This document shows positions 7,650 through 14,880 of a stretch of DNA of 36,101 nucleotides, in pieces. The stretch is from a virus. Positions within the stretch are counted from its first letter, which is position 1. Every line of letters begins with the position of its first letter. The stretch is taken from the IMG/VR virus record IMGVR_UViG_3300046468_002641, positions 1 through 36,101 of that record; one strand, given 5' to 3'. The notes beneath the pieces were generated by a model. It was not told the DNA's origin. It did no database searches and was given only the letters and a program-made list of their open reading frames with translations. A program made the translations under genes and the position numbers.

Positions 7650-8200
7650 TAGTTTATAATTGTTTTTAAAATTTCTCTAACCGCCAATTCTTGGTTTTCG
7701 CGGATGTTATCCCTGAAGTCCTCCCATGTGATTTTATGTCTTGATTTTTCGCGCAGAATCGGATCATTTTTTGTCTCGTCTTCGTTAGGTGGAGAGATCC
7801 CTTTTCTTGTTATATGTATTGACTCACCCCCTATATCATGAACCCAGTTTATCTCATTCGGGAATCTGACGTCAGTTATAAAAACTAACTTTCCTGATTT
7901 TACTTCGCTTTTTACGCTATCGTTGATTTTATCAATCCAGCAATTTTCATCAAGCTTTCTTCTTATATGAGTTCCGTAGGTCACCAAGAAAGGTCTAATT
8001 AAAGCTTTCTCTTCTGAGTTTTCGGTAAACGCTGAAATATTTACATTCCTAATTAGAAAAGGGTCACATTCATGTTTTAAGCAGTCTGCGAAGGCATACC
8101 TTTTGTGCTTTATACCCATTTGCTTAAGCAGAGGTTTTGATATTTCATAAAAAGAATCTTTTCCACTTCTCGCCAGGCCAGATATTCCTATAACTTTCAT
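7649..8200 (-). CDS. Deoxynucleoside monophosphate kinase (T4 gp1-like)
   Basis: This is a 183-residue P-loop kinase. Walker A is GLARSGKDS (residues 8-16; Lys14 and Ser16 contact phosphate). It is followed by the family signatures YAFADCLKHECDPF (~40-53), LVTYGTHIRRKLDENCWID (~72-90) and FITDVRFPNE (~107-116). These match phage dNMP kinases that convert dNMPs to dNDPs for DNA synthesis in the infected cell. The start is one base after the stop of the upstream 98-residue gene. Its presence next to SSB and a sigma factor marks this operon as early/replicative. No lid or base-specificity residue could be assigned safely. Confidence 0.88.
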   Translation of the reverse strand: MKVIGISGLARSGKDSFYEISKPLLKQMGIKHKRYAFADCLKHECDPFLIRNVNISAFTENSEEKALIRPFLVTYGTHIRRKLDENCWIDKINDSVKSEVKSGKLVFITDVRFPNEINWVHDIGGESIHITRKGISPPNEDETKNDPILREKSRHKITWEDFRDNIRENQELAVREILKTIIN

Positions 8201-8201
8201 A

Positions 8202-8498
8202 TTATGCCCCGAAGATGTATCTCACATCGTTGGATAACTCGTAGAGTCCCGCGTTGGCTAACATCATTGATACTGAATGATAGGATATTAGTTCATCGTA
8301 TTCTTCTTCCATCGCATCTGGTTTTAACTCATGAGATATCATAACGGATGATAATTCTAAGCTTTTCCCCTTGCGAAGTAACATTTCTTTGAGCGCCTCG
8401 GTGCAGGCCTCTTGCTCGTCGTAGGCTTCAATTATGACCGACCAACTAGAACATCTTATCATAAAGTATTTATTTTCACTTAGGTCTATAAATTTCAT
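8202..8498 (-). CDS. Hypothetical early protein, first gene of the leftward operon
   Basis: This is a 98-residue acidic protein (MKFIDLSENKYFMIRCSSWS at the N-terminus) with helical, charged composition and no motif I recognise. I chose ATG 8498 rather than the TTG at 8534. The TTG and following ACA form the -35 hexamer TTGACA of a good promoter whose predicted transcript would start at about 8499, so the TTG cannot be on the mRNA. The result is a nearly leaderless message. As the first product of the operon it might be regulatory or a host-takeover protein, but nothing in the sequence shows this. Confidence 0.6.
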   Translation of the reverse strand: MKFIDLSENKYFMIRCSSWSVIIEAYDEQEACTEALKEMLLRKGKSLELSSVMISHELKPDAMEEEYDELISYHSVSMMLANAGLYELSNDVRYIFGA

Positions 8499-8505
8499 TG
8501 TTACT

Positions 8506-8534
8506 ACTTTACCACATAAAAGATTATTTGTCAA
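8506..8534 (-). promoter_or_regulatory. Leftward sigma-70-type promoter
   Basis: On the minus strand TTGACA (8534-8529), a 17-base spacer and TAAAGT (8511-8506) make a sigma-70-type promoter with a consensus -35 and a weaker -10. The ATG at 8498 lies 7 bases after the -10, so the mRNA would begin at or next to the start codon. It would drive the early operon 8498-5260. Confidence 0.7.
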
Positions 8535-8596
8535 TATTTTTATATATTATATATATTATTTTAAAATATATCATTATTCCTATATTATTAACATCG

Positions 8597-8633
8597 TTCA
8601 ATTTTTTGAATGTCCCACGTTCATTTTTTTGAA
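8597..8633. repeat. Two operator-like boxes, TTCAATTTTTTGAA and TTCATTTTTTTGAA
   Basis: Boxes at 8597-8610 and 8620-8633 differ at one base and start 23 bp apart, close to two helical turns. The first is a near-perfect inverted repeat (TTCAA / TTGAA half-sites). The second ends 6 bases before the rightward -35. This arrangement is typical of a repressor or activator site; the small winged-helix protein encoded just downstream is an obvious candidate ligand (inference). Confidence 0.55.
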
Positions 8634-8639
8634 TTTAAC

Positions 8640-8668
8640 TTGACTAAAAAACATTTTTACTGTATGAT
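8640..8668 (+). promoter_or_regulatory. Rightward sigma-70-type promoter
   Basis: TTGACT (8640-8645), a 17-base spacer and TATGAT (8663-8668) each match the sigma-70 consensus at five of six positions. The ATG at 8677 is 8 bases after the -10, so the transcript would have a leader of about 0-3 bases. It would drive the rightward operon from the winged-helix gene into the glycan genes. Confidence 0.8.
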
Positions 8669-8676
8669 AATTGCAT

Positions 8677-8988
8677 ATGAAGAAATTTATACAAGTTCCA
8701 GTAGAAATTCAAAACGACGTAATAGATGGTAAACTAATAGGAAACGACTTATTAATTTATAACTACCTAGTAATTAAAGCTGGACACGGAAAGCCGATTT
8801 ACTACTCAAACGAGAAGATAGGGGAAGACTTAGGCGGAATGTCCTACGGGAAGATATCTGCAAGCTTAAATAGACTAATGAAAGCTAAACATATAAAAAG
8901 AAGAAAAACTTGCAATAAAACAGAAACACAGCTAAGGACAGTAATAAGGGATTCTAATAACATTTTAATAAGAGGACAGAAGAAATGA
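8677..8988 (+). CDS. Small winged-helix DNA-binding protein, probable regulator or replication protein
   Basis: This is a 103-residue basic protein. The layout is FIQVPVEIQNDVIDGKLIGNDLLIYNYL (positions ~4-31), then IYYSNEKIGEDLGGMSYGKIS (~44-64) as helix-turn-helix, and LNRLMKAKHIKRRK as the end of the recognition helix and wing. This is the pattern of N-terminal winged-helix domains of phage replication initiators and MarR-like regulators ('vP..ll...Ls.....vy..L...s...ia..lg.s..tvs..i..L...g.I'). I prefer ATG 8677 over the upstream TTG 8671 because the promoter -10 ends at 8668. It is the first gene of the operon, beside two operator-like boxes, so autoregulation is plausible. Confidence 0.65.
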   Translation: MKKFIQVPVEIQNDVIDGKLIGNDLLIYNYLVIKAGHGKPIYYSNEKIGEDLGGMSYGKISASLNRLMKAKHIKRRKTCNKTETQLRTVIRDSNNILIRGQKK

Positions 8989-9698
8989 AAACAGCTTTAT
9001 GTTTTAGTGGTAAATTAGGCAAATGGGAGCTAACTAAAAAATCAATTCTTGAAAAAATAATAAAGCCCTTCAAACCTGATATATTTCTTAGTACATGGAA
9101 AAATGAAAATTTTAAAGAATTTATCAGTTTCTATAAACCCAAAAAAATAGAAATATTAAATTTCGAAGACTGTAAAAAAGATATTTTCGGAAAAAACTGC
9201 AACCAGAAACTAGGCTTAAGACCTATGTGTTATGGCATGTCCAGGAGCTTCAGCCTAATCTCAAGAAAATATAAGGATTACGATCTAATAATTAGATTAA
9301 GACCGGACCTAGAGATCATCGATTCACTTAAGAGGCATGAGATAAAAACCAATAAATACATAAAACTACCATTTTACGAAAGCCATTCGATATACAATCA
9401 TGAAAAAGAGTTATCTAAGGGCATGTCATTTAGTTTCGTTTTTGAAAAATCAATATTACCCAATCAAATCAATGACCAGATAGCTTTGGGCCCACCTCAA
9501 TTAATGAAGCAGTACATGAATTGCTTTAATTTAATCGACCACGCAGTGGAGTTCCTAAAGAATAATGGCTACCCAAGTTACATGTCAGAGGTTCCAGAGA
9601 GTGTATTAACTATGTGCTTAAAGCTTAACAACATTCATTACGCAAGGTTGTCGGGCACTTCTGACTTCGGTAACCTAAAGGTAAAACTAACTAAATGA
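8985..9698 (+). CDS. Glycosyltransferase-like protein of a glycan locus
   Basis: This is a 237-residue protein starting MKTALCFSGKLGKWELTKKS. The N-terminal beta-strand plus glycine loop, the segment KPFKPDIFLSTWKNENF (~32-48) and YKDYDLIIRLRPDLEI (~95-110) recall the group of small GT-A-like enzymes related to WavE and similar LPS proteins. There, 'D-x-F-x-x-x-W' and 'Y-D-x-x-x-R-x-R-x-D' are recurring. Substrate is unknown; a surface-glycan role is inferred from the neighbours. ATG overlaps the previous stop (ATGA) and an AGAGGA Shine-Dalgarno lies about 8 bases upstream, one of the few good ones in this window. Confidence 0.55.
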   Translation: MKTALCFSGKLGKWELTKKSILEKIIKPFKPDIFLSTWKNENFKEFISFYKPKKIEILNFEDCKKDIFGKNCNQKLGLRPMCYGMSRSFSLISRKYKDYDLIIRLRPDLEIIDSLKRHEIKTNKYIKLPFYESHSIYNHEKELSKGMSFSFVFEKSILPNQINDQIALGPPQLMKQYMNCFNLIDHAVEFLKNNGYPSYMSEVPESVLTMCLKLNNIHYARLSGTSDFGNLKVKLTK

Positions 9699-11071
9699 TT
9701 AAGCTTATAATATTCGACCTGGATGGTGTTTTAGTTGAATCAAGAAACCTTCACTACATTTGCCTAAATAAAGCCTTGGAAGAAATTGACCCAAGCTTTT
9801 CAATAAACAAAGAAGAGCATCTCTGCAAATACGACGCTCTAACCACAACACAAAAACTCAATAAACTAACAAAAGAAAAAGGTCTCCCCAGAAACCTCCA
9901 CGATAAAGTCTGGAGGATCAAGCAAGAAAAAACAATTGATCAAATCAATTCTTACGACAAGGATCAAAGGATAATATCTATCTTAAAAAAACTAAAACAA
10001 AAGGGTTATAAGTTAGCGTGCGCAACAAACTCTATCAGGGAAACTTCTAAATTAATTTTAATTAAAAAAGGTTTCTTCGACTATATAGATTTACTATATT
10101 CTAACGAGGACGTAAACAACCCGAAGCCTAGCGCAGAGGTCTATATGAGGTGTATGATAAAGCTCGGCGTAAACCCTGACGAGTCAATCATAATTGAAGA
10201 TTCGCACATAGGCCGTAAGGCGGCAATCAGGAGTGGAGCTCACTTATGCGCAGTAAAGGATTCGAGTGACTTGACTTTTGATAAAATTAATAATACTATA
10301 GTTGATGCAGATAAAAAAACGCAAATTTCACCAAAATGGCAAGGAGGTAAAATGAATGTTCTGATACCAATGGCAGGTGCCGGCTCAAGGTTTGAGCGGG
10401 CAGGGTATACCTTTCCGAAGCCTCTTATAGATATAAACGGTAAACCTATGATACAAAGGGTTGTCGAGAATTTAAACATTGACGCAAGGCATATATTTAT
10501 AGTTCAAAAGCACCACTATGAAAAATATTCATTAAAACATACATTGAATCTAATATCACCGAATTGCGAGATAGTTCAAGTGGAAGGAGTAACCGAAGGG
10601 GCAGCCTGCACGACACTACTAGCAAAAAAGTTTATAAACAATGAAGAACCCTTAGTGCTAGCAAACTCTGATCAATACGTAGACTGGGACAGTAATCAAT
10701 TCATGTATTCATGCATGGCTGACAACATAGACGGATCGATACTAACCTTCAATTCAACTCACCCAAAGTGGAGTTACGCCAAGTTAAATAACGAGGGGCT
10801 CGTCATTGAAGTCGCAGAGAAAAAACCGATTAGTAATAATGCTACAGTAGGAATATACTTCTGGAAGAGGGGCCTAGATTACGTACGTTGCGCGGAATCT
10901 ATGATAGAAAAAGATATAAGAGTTAATAATGAATTCTACGTTTGCCCTACTTACAATGAGGCATTACTTATTGGAGGGAGAATAAAAACTTTCCATATTG
11001 AAAAAATGTGGGGACTCGGAACCCCAGAAGATCTTGAGGCATTTCTTAAGCATGATCCTTGTAGCTCATAG
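9695..11071 (+). CDS. HAD-family phosphatase/phosphomutase fused to a sugar nucleotidyltransferase
   Basis: This is a two-domain protein of 458 residues. Residues 1-~205 are a HAD enzyme with a C1 cap: nucleophile/acid motif FDLDGVLVES (D8, D10), TNS at 111-113, NPKP with K144, and IIEDSHIGR with E168/D169. It resembles beta-phosphoglucomutase/Gph-type members. Residues 220-450 are a nucleotidyltransferase: MNVLIPMAGAGSRFERAGYTFPKPL (G228-x-G230-S-R232, K242) and NSD (D326) for metal binding, ending HIEKMWGLGTPEDL. Together they could convert a sugar phosphate and activate it as an NDP-sugar for the downstream glycosyltransferases (inference). ATG overlaps the upstream stop (ATGA). An internal ribosome binding site lies exactly at the domain border. 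Confidence 0.85.
   Translation: MIKLIIFDLDGVLVESRNLHYICLNKALEEIDPSFSINKEEHLCKYDALTTTQKLNKLTKEKGLPRNLHDKVWRIKQEKTIDQINSYDKDQRIISILKKLKQKGYKLACATNSIRETSKLILIKKGFFDYIDLLYSNEDVNNPKPSAEVYMRCMIKLGVNPDESIIIEDSHIGRKAAIRSGAHLCAVKDSSDLTFDKINNTIVDADKKTQISPKWQGGKMNVLIPMAGAGSRFERAGYTFPKPLIDINGKPMIQRVVENLNIDARHIFIVQKHHYEKYSLKHTLNLISPNCEIVQVEGVTEGAACTTLLAKKFINNEEPLVLANSDQYVDWDSNQFMYSCMADNIDGSILTFNSTHPKWSYAKLNNEGLVIEVAEKKPISNNATVGIYFWKRGLDYVRCAESMIEKDIRVNNEFYVCPTYNEALLIGGRIKTFHIEKMWGLGTPEDLEAFLKHDPCSS
10341..10354 (+). promoter_or_regulatory. Internal ribosome binding site and in-frame ATG at the HAD/nucleotidyltransferase border
   Basis: AAGGAGGT (10341-10348) is a full Shine-Dalgarno, 4 bases from GGAGG to ATG 10352. 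The ATG is codon 220 of the fusion gene and is the natural first residue of the nucleotidyltransferase (MNVLIPMAG). It is the strongest ribosome binding site I see in the window and could give a separate ~239-residue enzyme. Confidence 0.75.
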
Positions 11072-11474
11072 GGGAAATATCAACGGGCCAAACCCGGAAA
11101 AAGAAAACTCAATAGAGTATATAGAAAGTGCAATCAAGCAAGGTTTTGATGTCGAAATAGACCTATGGGCCAAAGAGAAGCTTTGGCTGGGTCACGACAA
11201 GCCCCAGTATGAGTGCCCAACAGAATTTCTAATAAAAAACAGCAACAAACTCTGGATTCATTGTAAAAATCTAGAAGCTATGGATATACTCGCCGAATTT
11301 AGAACATTGAACTTCTTCTGGCACGAGTCTGATGATTTCACATTAACTTCGAAAAAATTCATATGGACATATCCGGGCAAAATGGTTTGCAATAAAAGCG
11401 TACTAATAGTAGAGGATGCTAGGCAATACTCGGGGCAGATATGTTTTGGATTATGCTCTGATTATTTAAGGTGA
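11052..11474 (+). CDS. Glycerophosphodiester phosphodiesterase-like (PI-PLC/GDPD superfamily) small protein
   Basis: This is a 140-residue protein starting MILVAHRGNINGPNPEKENS. The opening matches the GDPD superfamily: H-R-G-x-x-x-x-x-P-E-N catalytic strand, then GFDVEIDLWAKEKLWLGHD, equivalent to the E-x-D metal-binding strand and the second catalytic His. The usual GDPD barrel is ~240 residues, so this is a short form. Such short forms sit beside the HAD and nucleotidyltransferase genes in polysaccharide loci, as here. The start was set at ATG 11052, inside the end of the previous gene, because the AHRG strand normally begins the protein; a longer frame from 10998 adds unrelated residues. 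It may act on a phosphodiester-linked glycan precursor; activity is unproven. Confidence 0.65.
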   Translation: MILVAHRGNINGPNPEKENSIEYIESAIKQGFDVEIDLWAKEKLWLGHDKPQYECPTEFLIKNSNKLWIHCKNLEAMDILAEFRTLNFFWHESDDFTLTSKKFIWTYPGKMVCNKSVLIVEDARQYSGQICFGLCSDYLR

Positions 11475-12352
11475 AATACTGGAACCCGCACAACCTAAAA
11501 GATGAATACGGAAATCCAGTTGATTACGTACCCAATTTTACAAATCTCCAACTAACACTCCAAAATAACCTTCTAAAAAAATTTGAAGAGCTTGAAAATA
11601 AAATATCAATAATCATCCAAGGTCCACTAAATAAAAGGTCAATTAATACGATACCTCGTTATTTAAATTGCGGCGAAGTTGTACTAAGCTACTGGGATCA
11701 GGACGACAAAAAACTTCTAGAAAAGGTAAGCGGAAAAGTGAAATTAGTTGAAAATAAAATAAAAGACGTATCCCCCTTTCTATTTAAAACAAGAAATAAA
11801 AATCCATTCGCATACCAATACTTCACCACATTAAATGGATTAAAGTCCGCGAGCTCAAATCTAGCAATTAAAACTAGATCCGACGAATCATACCCCGACT
11901 TAAATCCTTTCATAAAAAATATGAAAGATAATATGAATTTCAAAAATAAAGATGGATCTTACAATTGGTTTAAGTTAACATGTTGTAATATATATTTCAG
12001 AAAAGATAAAGAATTTAAATTCCACCCATCAGATCACCTTATAGGCGGAAATAGATCTAGATTAATAAATACATTCGAAAAATGTTTACACAAATGTAAA
12101 TTCGGCCAAACTAAATACACAACACCAGAACAGCTAATAGGAACAAGCGCCATTGAGACCTATTTTGACCCACTGTTGAAGAAAAACGATATAGCTAACC
12201 CAACAATTTCATCAAGCCTAATGAAGAAGCATTTCTCAATAGTTAGGATAAAAGATCTACCAAAATGCACGTGGACATCGAGCTACAGGCAATACCACGA
12301 ACTAAAAGGGGAAGAGGACTGGTGTCACAGTATTAACGAAATAGATAGTTGA
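11471..12352 (+). CDS. WavE-like LPS-type glycosyltransferase
   Basis: This is a 293-residue protein. Residues ~44-75 (ISIIIQGPLNKRSINTIPRY, then GEVVLSYWDQDD) match the WavE-family start: I-x-x-x-x-Q-G-P, then a predicted nucleotide-binding strand with S-x-W. Residues ~110-140 (NPFAYQYFTTLNGLKSASSN, then LAIKTRSDESYPDL) match the conserved N-x-x-x-Q...NGL and K-x-R-x-D block, where the R-x-D acidic residue probably binds the metal-donor complex. WavE proteins act in lipopolysaccharide core synthesis in Vibrio; the acceptor here is unknown. Start is GTG at 11471 overlapping the preceding TGA (GTGA), after TTAAG. This suggests translational coupling to the GDPD-like gene. Confidence 0.72.
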   Translation: MKYWNPHNLKDEYGNPVDYVPNFTNLQLTLQNNLLKKFEELENKISIIIQGPLNKRSINTIPRYLNCGEVVLSYWDQDDKKLLEKVSGKVKLVENKIKDVSPFLFKTRNKNPFAYQYFTTLNGLKSASSNLAIKTRSDESYPDLNPFIKNMKDNMNFKNKDGSYNWFKLTCCNIYFRKDKEFKFHPSDHLIGGNRSRLINTFEKCLHKCKFGQTKYTTPEQLIGTSAIETYFDPLLKKNDIANPTISSSLMKKHFSIVRIKDLPKCTWTSSYRQYHELKGEEDWCHSINEIDS

Positions 12353-12357
12353 GAAAA

Positions 12358-12387
12358 TTGTAAAAACTCATAATATCATTATATTAT
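12358..12387 (+). promoter_or_regulatory. Possible internal promoter before the SSB-like gene
   Basis: The 45-base gap 12353-12397 contains TTGTAA (12358-12363), an 18-base spacer and TATTAT (12382-12387), 10 bases before ATG 12398. An alternative pair is TTGAGA (12349) with TAATAT (12371). Both are weak matches, but this is the only real gap within the rightward operon and the start has no Shine-Dalgarno. Confidence 0.3.
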
Positions 12388-12397
12388 TTAAACTATT

Positions 12398-12970
12398 ATG
12401 AGCATATCACTATACAAACCAAACAGCAAAAACGCGGGTTGCGCGTTTAAATTTTCAATCGGTCAAAACAAAAAAAAAGAACCAACTCTTTACGTTAGCG
12501 CGATCCAGCAGTATAGCTGGGATGATACTAAAAAAATCGGAAGCTTCTCCGGTAATGGGGACGATCCAGATAAAAAAATTAGCTTAAAGTTTTCAGAATT
12601 CGAGGTGGGAGGTATGATTAGTTCCTTCAAAAATAGGAATGAGTATTCATCATTTCACTCTTACGACACAAACAAAACCTCAATAAAATATACCCCCTGG
12701 GATAAAAAATCAAAAGTAAAGAGGGGGGACAAAGAAGAGTGGATAACCCTACCAGCATTCGGTATCACTTTTGTTAGAAATGGAAATCAAACATTCAGAA
12801 TACCGCTTGAGCCGGGTGAGGTGGAGAACCTAATTACCTTCTTTAAATTCTTTTTAAGTACCTTGTACTCATATAGAAGGGAACAGGAAGCGATCTCTCT
12901 TGAAGAATACAGGTCAAAAAACAACACAACTCAAGGCTCTAATAATCAAGAAGATGATGCCCCTTTTTAA
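12398..12970 (+). CDS. Putative ssDNA-binding protein with an SSB-like acidic C-terminal tip
   Basis: This is a 190-residue protein with no OB-fold signature. It has a beta-rich core (LYVSAIQQYSWDD; LKFSEFEVGGMISSFKNRNE; SSFHSYDTNKTSIKYTPW) whose strand-strand-helix order recalls Whirly/PC4-like ssDNA-binding folds. The C-terminus is a polar, Asn/Gln-rich linker ending EDDAPF, close to the bacterial SSB tip (acidic residues plus P-F). That tip in true SSB binds partner enzymes, so this protein may coat ssDNA or compete for SSB partners. It stands in the middle of the glycan operon, upstream of the GT4/GT9 genes and overlapping the next ATG (TAATG). Fold assignment is by pattern only. Confidence 0.5.
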   Translation: MSISLYKPNSKNAGCAFKFSIGQNKKKEPTLYVSAIQQYSWDDTKKIGSFSGNGDDPDKKISLKFSEFEVGGMISSFKNRNEYSSFHSYDTNKTSIKYTPWDKKSKVKRGDKEEWITLPAFGITFVRNGNQTFRIPLEPGEVENLITFFKFFLSTLYSYRREQEAISLEEYRSKNNTTQGSNNQEDDAPF

Positions 12971-14880
12971 TGAAAAAGAAAAAGGTATTAATCCACAGCA
13001 ACCACTGTAAGGCTCTTACTGGTTTTGGTAAGCATACTAAAAATATACTTATATACTTACAGAAAACAGGTAAGTACGAATTAGTTGAACTCTCGAATGG
13101 GGTAAAACAGGGTGACCCTTCACTTAAAAAACTCCCATGGACTTGCGAGGGCTCTCTACCAAATGATCCAAATTTACTAAAAAAGTTAAATAAAGATCCT
13201 AAGTTAGCGAGGAATGTGAGCTACGGCTCCGAAATGGTTGATAAAATAATAGAACGAGAAAAACCTGATGTCTATATAGGGATAGAGGATATTTGGGCTT
13301 TTTCGGGATACCCCGAAAAAAGTTGGTGGAATAAAATTAACTGCATGATATGGACCACGCTTGACAGTCTACCCATCCTACCGGACGCAGTAAAAGCTGC
13401 ACCGAATATAAAAAATTACTACACCTGGGCTTCGTTCGCGCAAAAATCTCTAAATGAAATGGGTCAAAACCATGTAAAAACATTAAGAGGTAGCCTTGAC
13501 GCTTCTAATTTTTTCAAAATTGAAAAACAGCAAAGATCTCAAATTAGAGAAAAGCTTGGTATTAAGAAAGATGACTTTATCATAGGTTTTGTTTTTAGAA
13601 ATCAGTTAAGAAAAAGCGTACCGAATTTACTTGAAGGTTTTAAATTATTCTTAAACAAAAACCCGTCATGTAATGGGAAATTGTTACTCCACACGCACTG
13701 GAATGAAGGTTGGGATATACCTAGGTTACTAAAAGAAAAAGATATCGACCCATCAAAAATATTAACAACGTATTTCTGCAAAAAGTGCGGGGAATATGAA
13801 ATCAAAAACTTTACAGGTGAGAATATTAATTGTCAACTCTGCGGTTCTGAAAAATCTCAAACCACAACCAACACGAAGTCGGGAGTCTCAGAAGAGCAGC
13901 TAAATGAAATTTACAATATCATGGATGTATACTGCCACCCATTCACAAGTGGCGGGCAAGAAATTCCGATACAAGAAGCTAAATTAACTGAATTAATAAC
14001 CCTTGTGACAAACTATAGTTGCGGAGAAGACTGTTGCGTAGAGGAGGCTAACAGTCTACCCTTAAGCTGGAGCGAATATAGAGAGCCTGGAACCCAATTC
14101 ATCAAAGCAAGCACAAGCCCTGATAGCATATGCAATCAGTTATCAAAGGTCCTATCTATGACTGACAAAAAAAGAAAAACGATGGGTAAAAACGCAAGAA
14201 AGTTTGTCTTAGAAAACTACAGCATAGAAGTTATTGGAAAAAAACTTGAGTCAATTATAGATGAAATGCCAGAAGTTTGCTGGGATTTTGATTTTAAAAT
14301 AGAGGAGAGAGACCCTGATTATAAACCCAACAACAGTTTAAGCGACCCAGATTGGATTCTAGACCTTTACAAAAATATCTTAAAGATTGAAACTAATAAT
14401 CTAGAAGATGGACACAAACATTGGATGAATCGGTTACAGACAGATCTAACAAGAGATGATGTTCTTAAATATTTTCGAGAGGTTGCAAAAAAAGAGAATA
14501 AAGAAAACAAAAAAACAGAACTAGCGGACTTACTAGATCAGGACGACGAGGGTAAGAGGCTTTTGATTGTTATGCCTGAAAGAATAGGTGATATTTATTT
14601 ATCAACCTCCCTTCTACCCAACATTAAAAAGCAGTATCCAGAATATAATATATACTATGCAACAAGACCCCAGTATTTTGAAATTCTAGATGGAAATAGT
14701 TACATACATAAATGTATACCCTATCAAGACTCTCTCGCAAACCTCCCCGTTATGGAAGGGCAATGGGAGAATAAAGGTTATTTTGAAATAGTTTTTATAC
14801 CATTCCTAGGGACACAGAGAGTGATCAATTTCCCTCATAACACGAAAGATAGAATACAATTTGATTTATGCACCTACTAG
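12970..14880 (+). CDS. Glycosyltransferase: GT4 enzyme with an inserted zinc ribbon, plus the N-terminal half of a GT9 domain
   Basis: This is a 636-residue protein. Residues 1-~430 are a GT4-type GT-B enzyme: KKVLIHSNHCKALTGFGKHT at the start, the donor-domain entry IIGFVFRNQLRKSVPNLLEG (~197-216), and SGGQEIPIQEAK (~327-338) in the acidic E-x7-E region. A probable zinc ribbon is inserted in the donor domain, CKKC at 270-273 and CQLC at 288-291. From about residue 528 (KRLLIVMPERIGDIYLSTSL) the sequence is the N-terminal Rossmann half of a GT9 heptosyltransferase-like domain. It stops at 636 before the C-terminal half, which is encoded by the next gene in the -1 frame. Probably two sugar transfers in surface-glycan synthesis (inference). 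Confidence 0.8.
   Translation: MKKKKVLIHSNHCKALTGFGKHTKNILIYLQKTGKYELVELSNGVKQGDPSLKKLPWTCEGSLPNDPNLLKKLNKDPKLARNVSYGSEMVDKIIEREKPDVYIGIEDIWAFSGYPEKSWWNKINCMIWTTLDSLPILPDAVKAAPNIKNYYTWASFAQKSLNEMGQNHVKTLRGSLDASNFFKIEKQQRSQIREKLGIKKDDFIIGFVFRNQLRKSVPNLLEGFKLFLNKNPSCNGKLLLHTHWNEGWDIPRLLKEKDIDPSKILTTYFCKKCGEYEIKNFTGENINCQLCGSEKSQTTTNTKSGVSEEQLNEIYNIMDVYCHPFTSGGQEIPIQEAKLTELITLVTNYSCGEDCCVEEANSLPLSWSEYREPGTQFIKASTSPDSICNQLSKVLSMTDKKRKTMGKNARKFVLENYSIEVIGKKLESIIDEMPEVCWDFDFKIEERDPDYKPNNSLSDPDWILDLYKNILKIETNNLEDGHKHWMNRLQTDLTRDDVLKYFREVAKKENKENKKTELADLLDQDDEGKRLLIVMPERIGDIYLSTSLLPNIKKQYPEYNIYYATRPQYFEILDGNSYIHKCIPYQDSLANLPVMEGQWENKGYFEIVFIPFLGTQRVINFPHNTKDRIQFDLCTY

Larger units (their letters stand above)
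8535..8676. other. Divergent AT-rich intergenic control region
   Basis: This is the only sizeable gap between divergent genes in the window. It holds a very AT-rich stretch (8535-8596), two TTCA...TTGAA boxes (8597-8633) and the rightward promoter (8640-8668); the leftward promoter overlaps its left edge. No open frame or terminator hairpin is evident. Confidence 0.8.

Noticed and set aside
8499-8534. Longer N-terminus (TTG start at 8534) for the 98-residue gene
   Set aside because: The TTG is part of the -35 hexamer TTGACA, so it would not be on the mRNA; ATG 8498 fits the predicted transcript start.
5604-9698. DNA hypermodification by the dNMP kinase plus glycosyltransferases (as in T4)
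   Set aside because: No hydroxymethylase, dCTPase or base-modifying enzyme is visible, and the glycosyltransferases look like LPS/capsule types rather than DNA glucosyltransferases.
10998-11051. Longer start for the GDPD-like protein at 10998
   Set aside because: The extra residues overlap the conserved end of the nucleotidyltransferase out of frame and precede the natural MILVAHRG start.
14860-14880. Programmed -1 frameshift joining the GT9 halves
   Set aside because: No X-XXY-YYZ heptamer in the zero frame and no clear downstream structure; re-initiation at the overlapping ATG is simpler.
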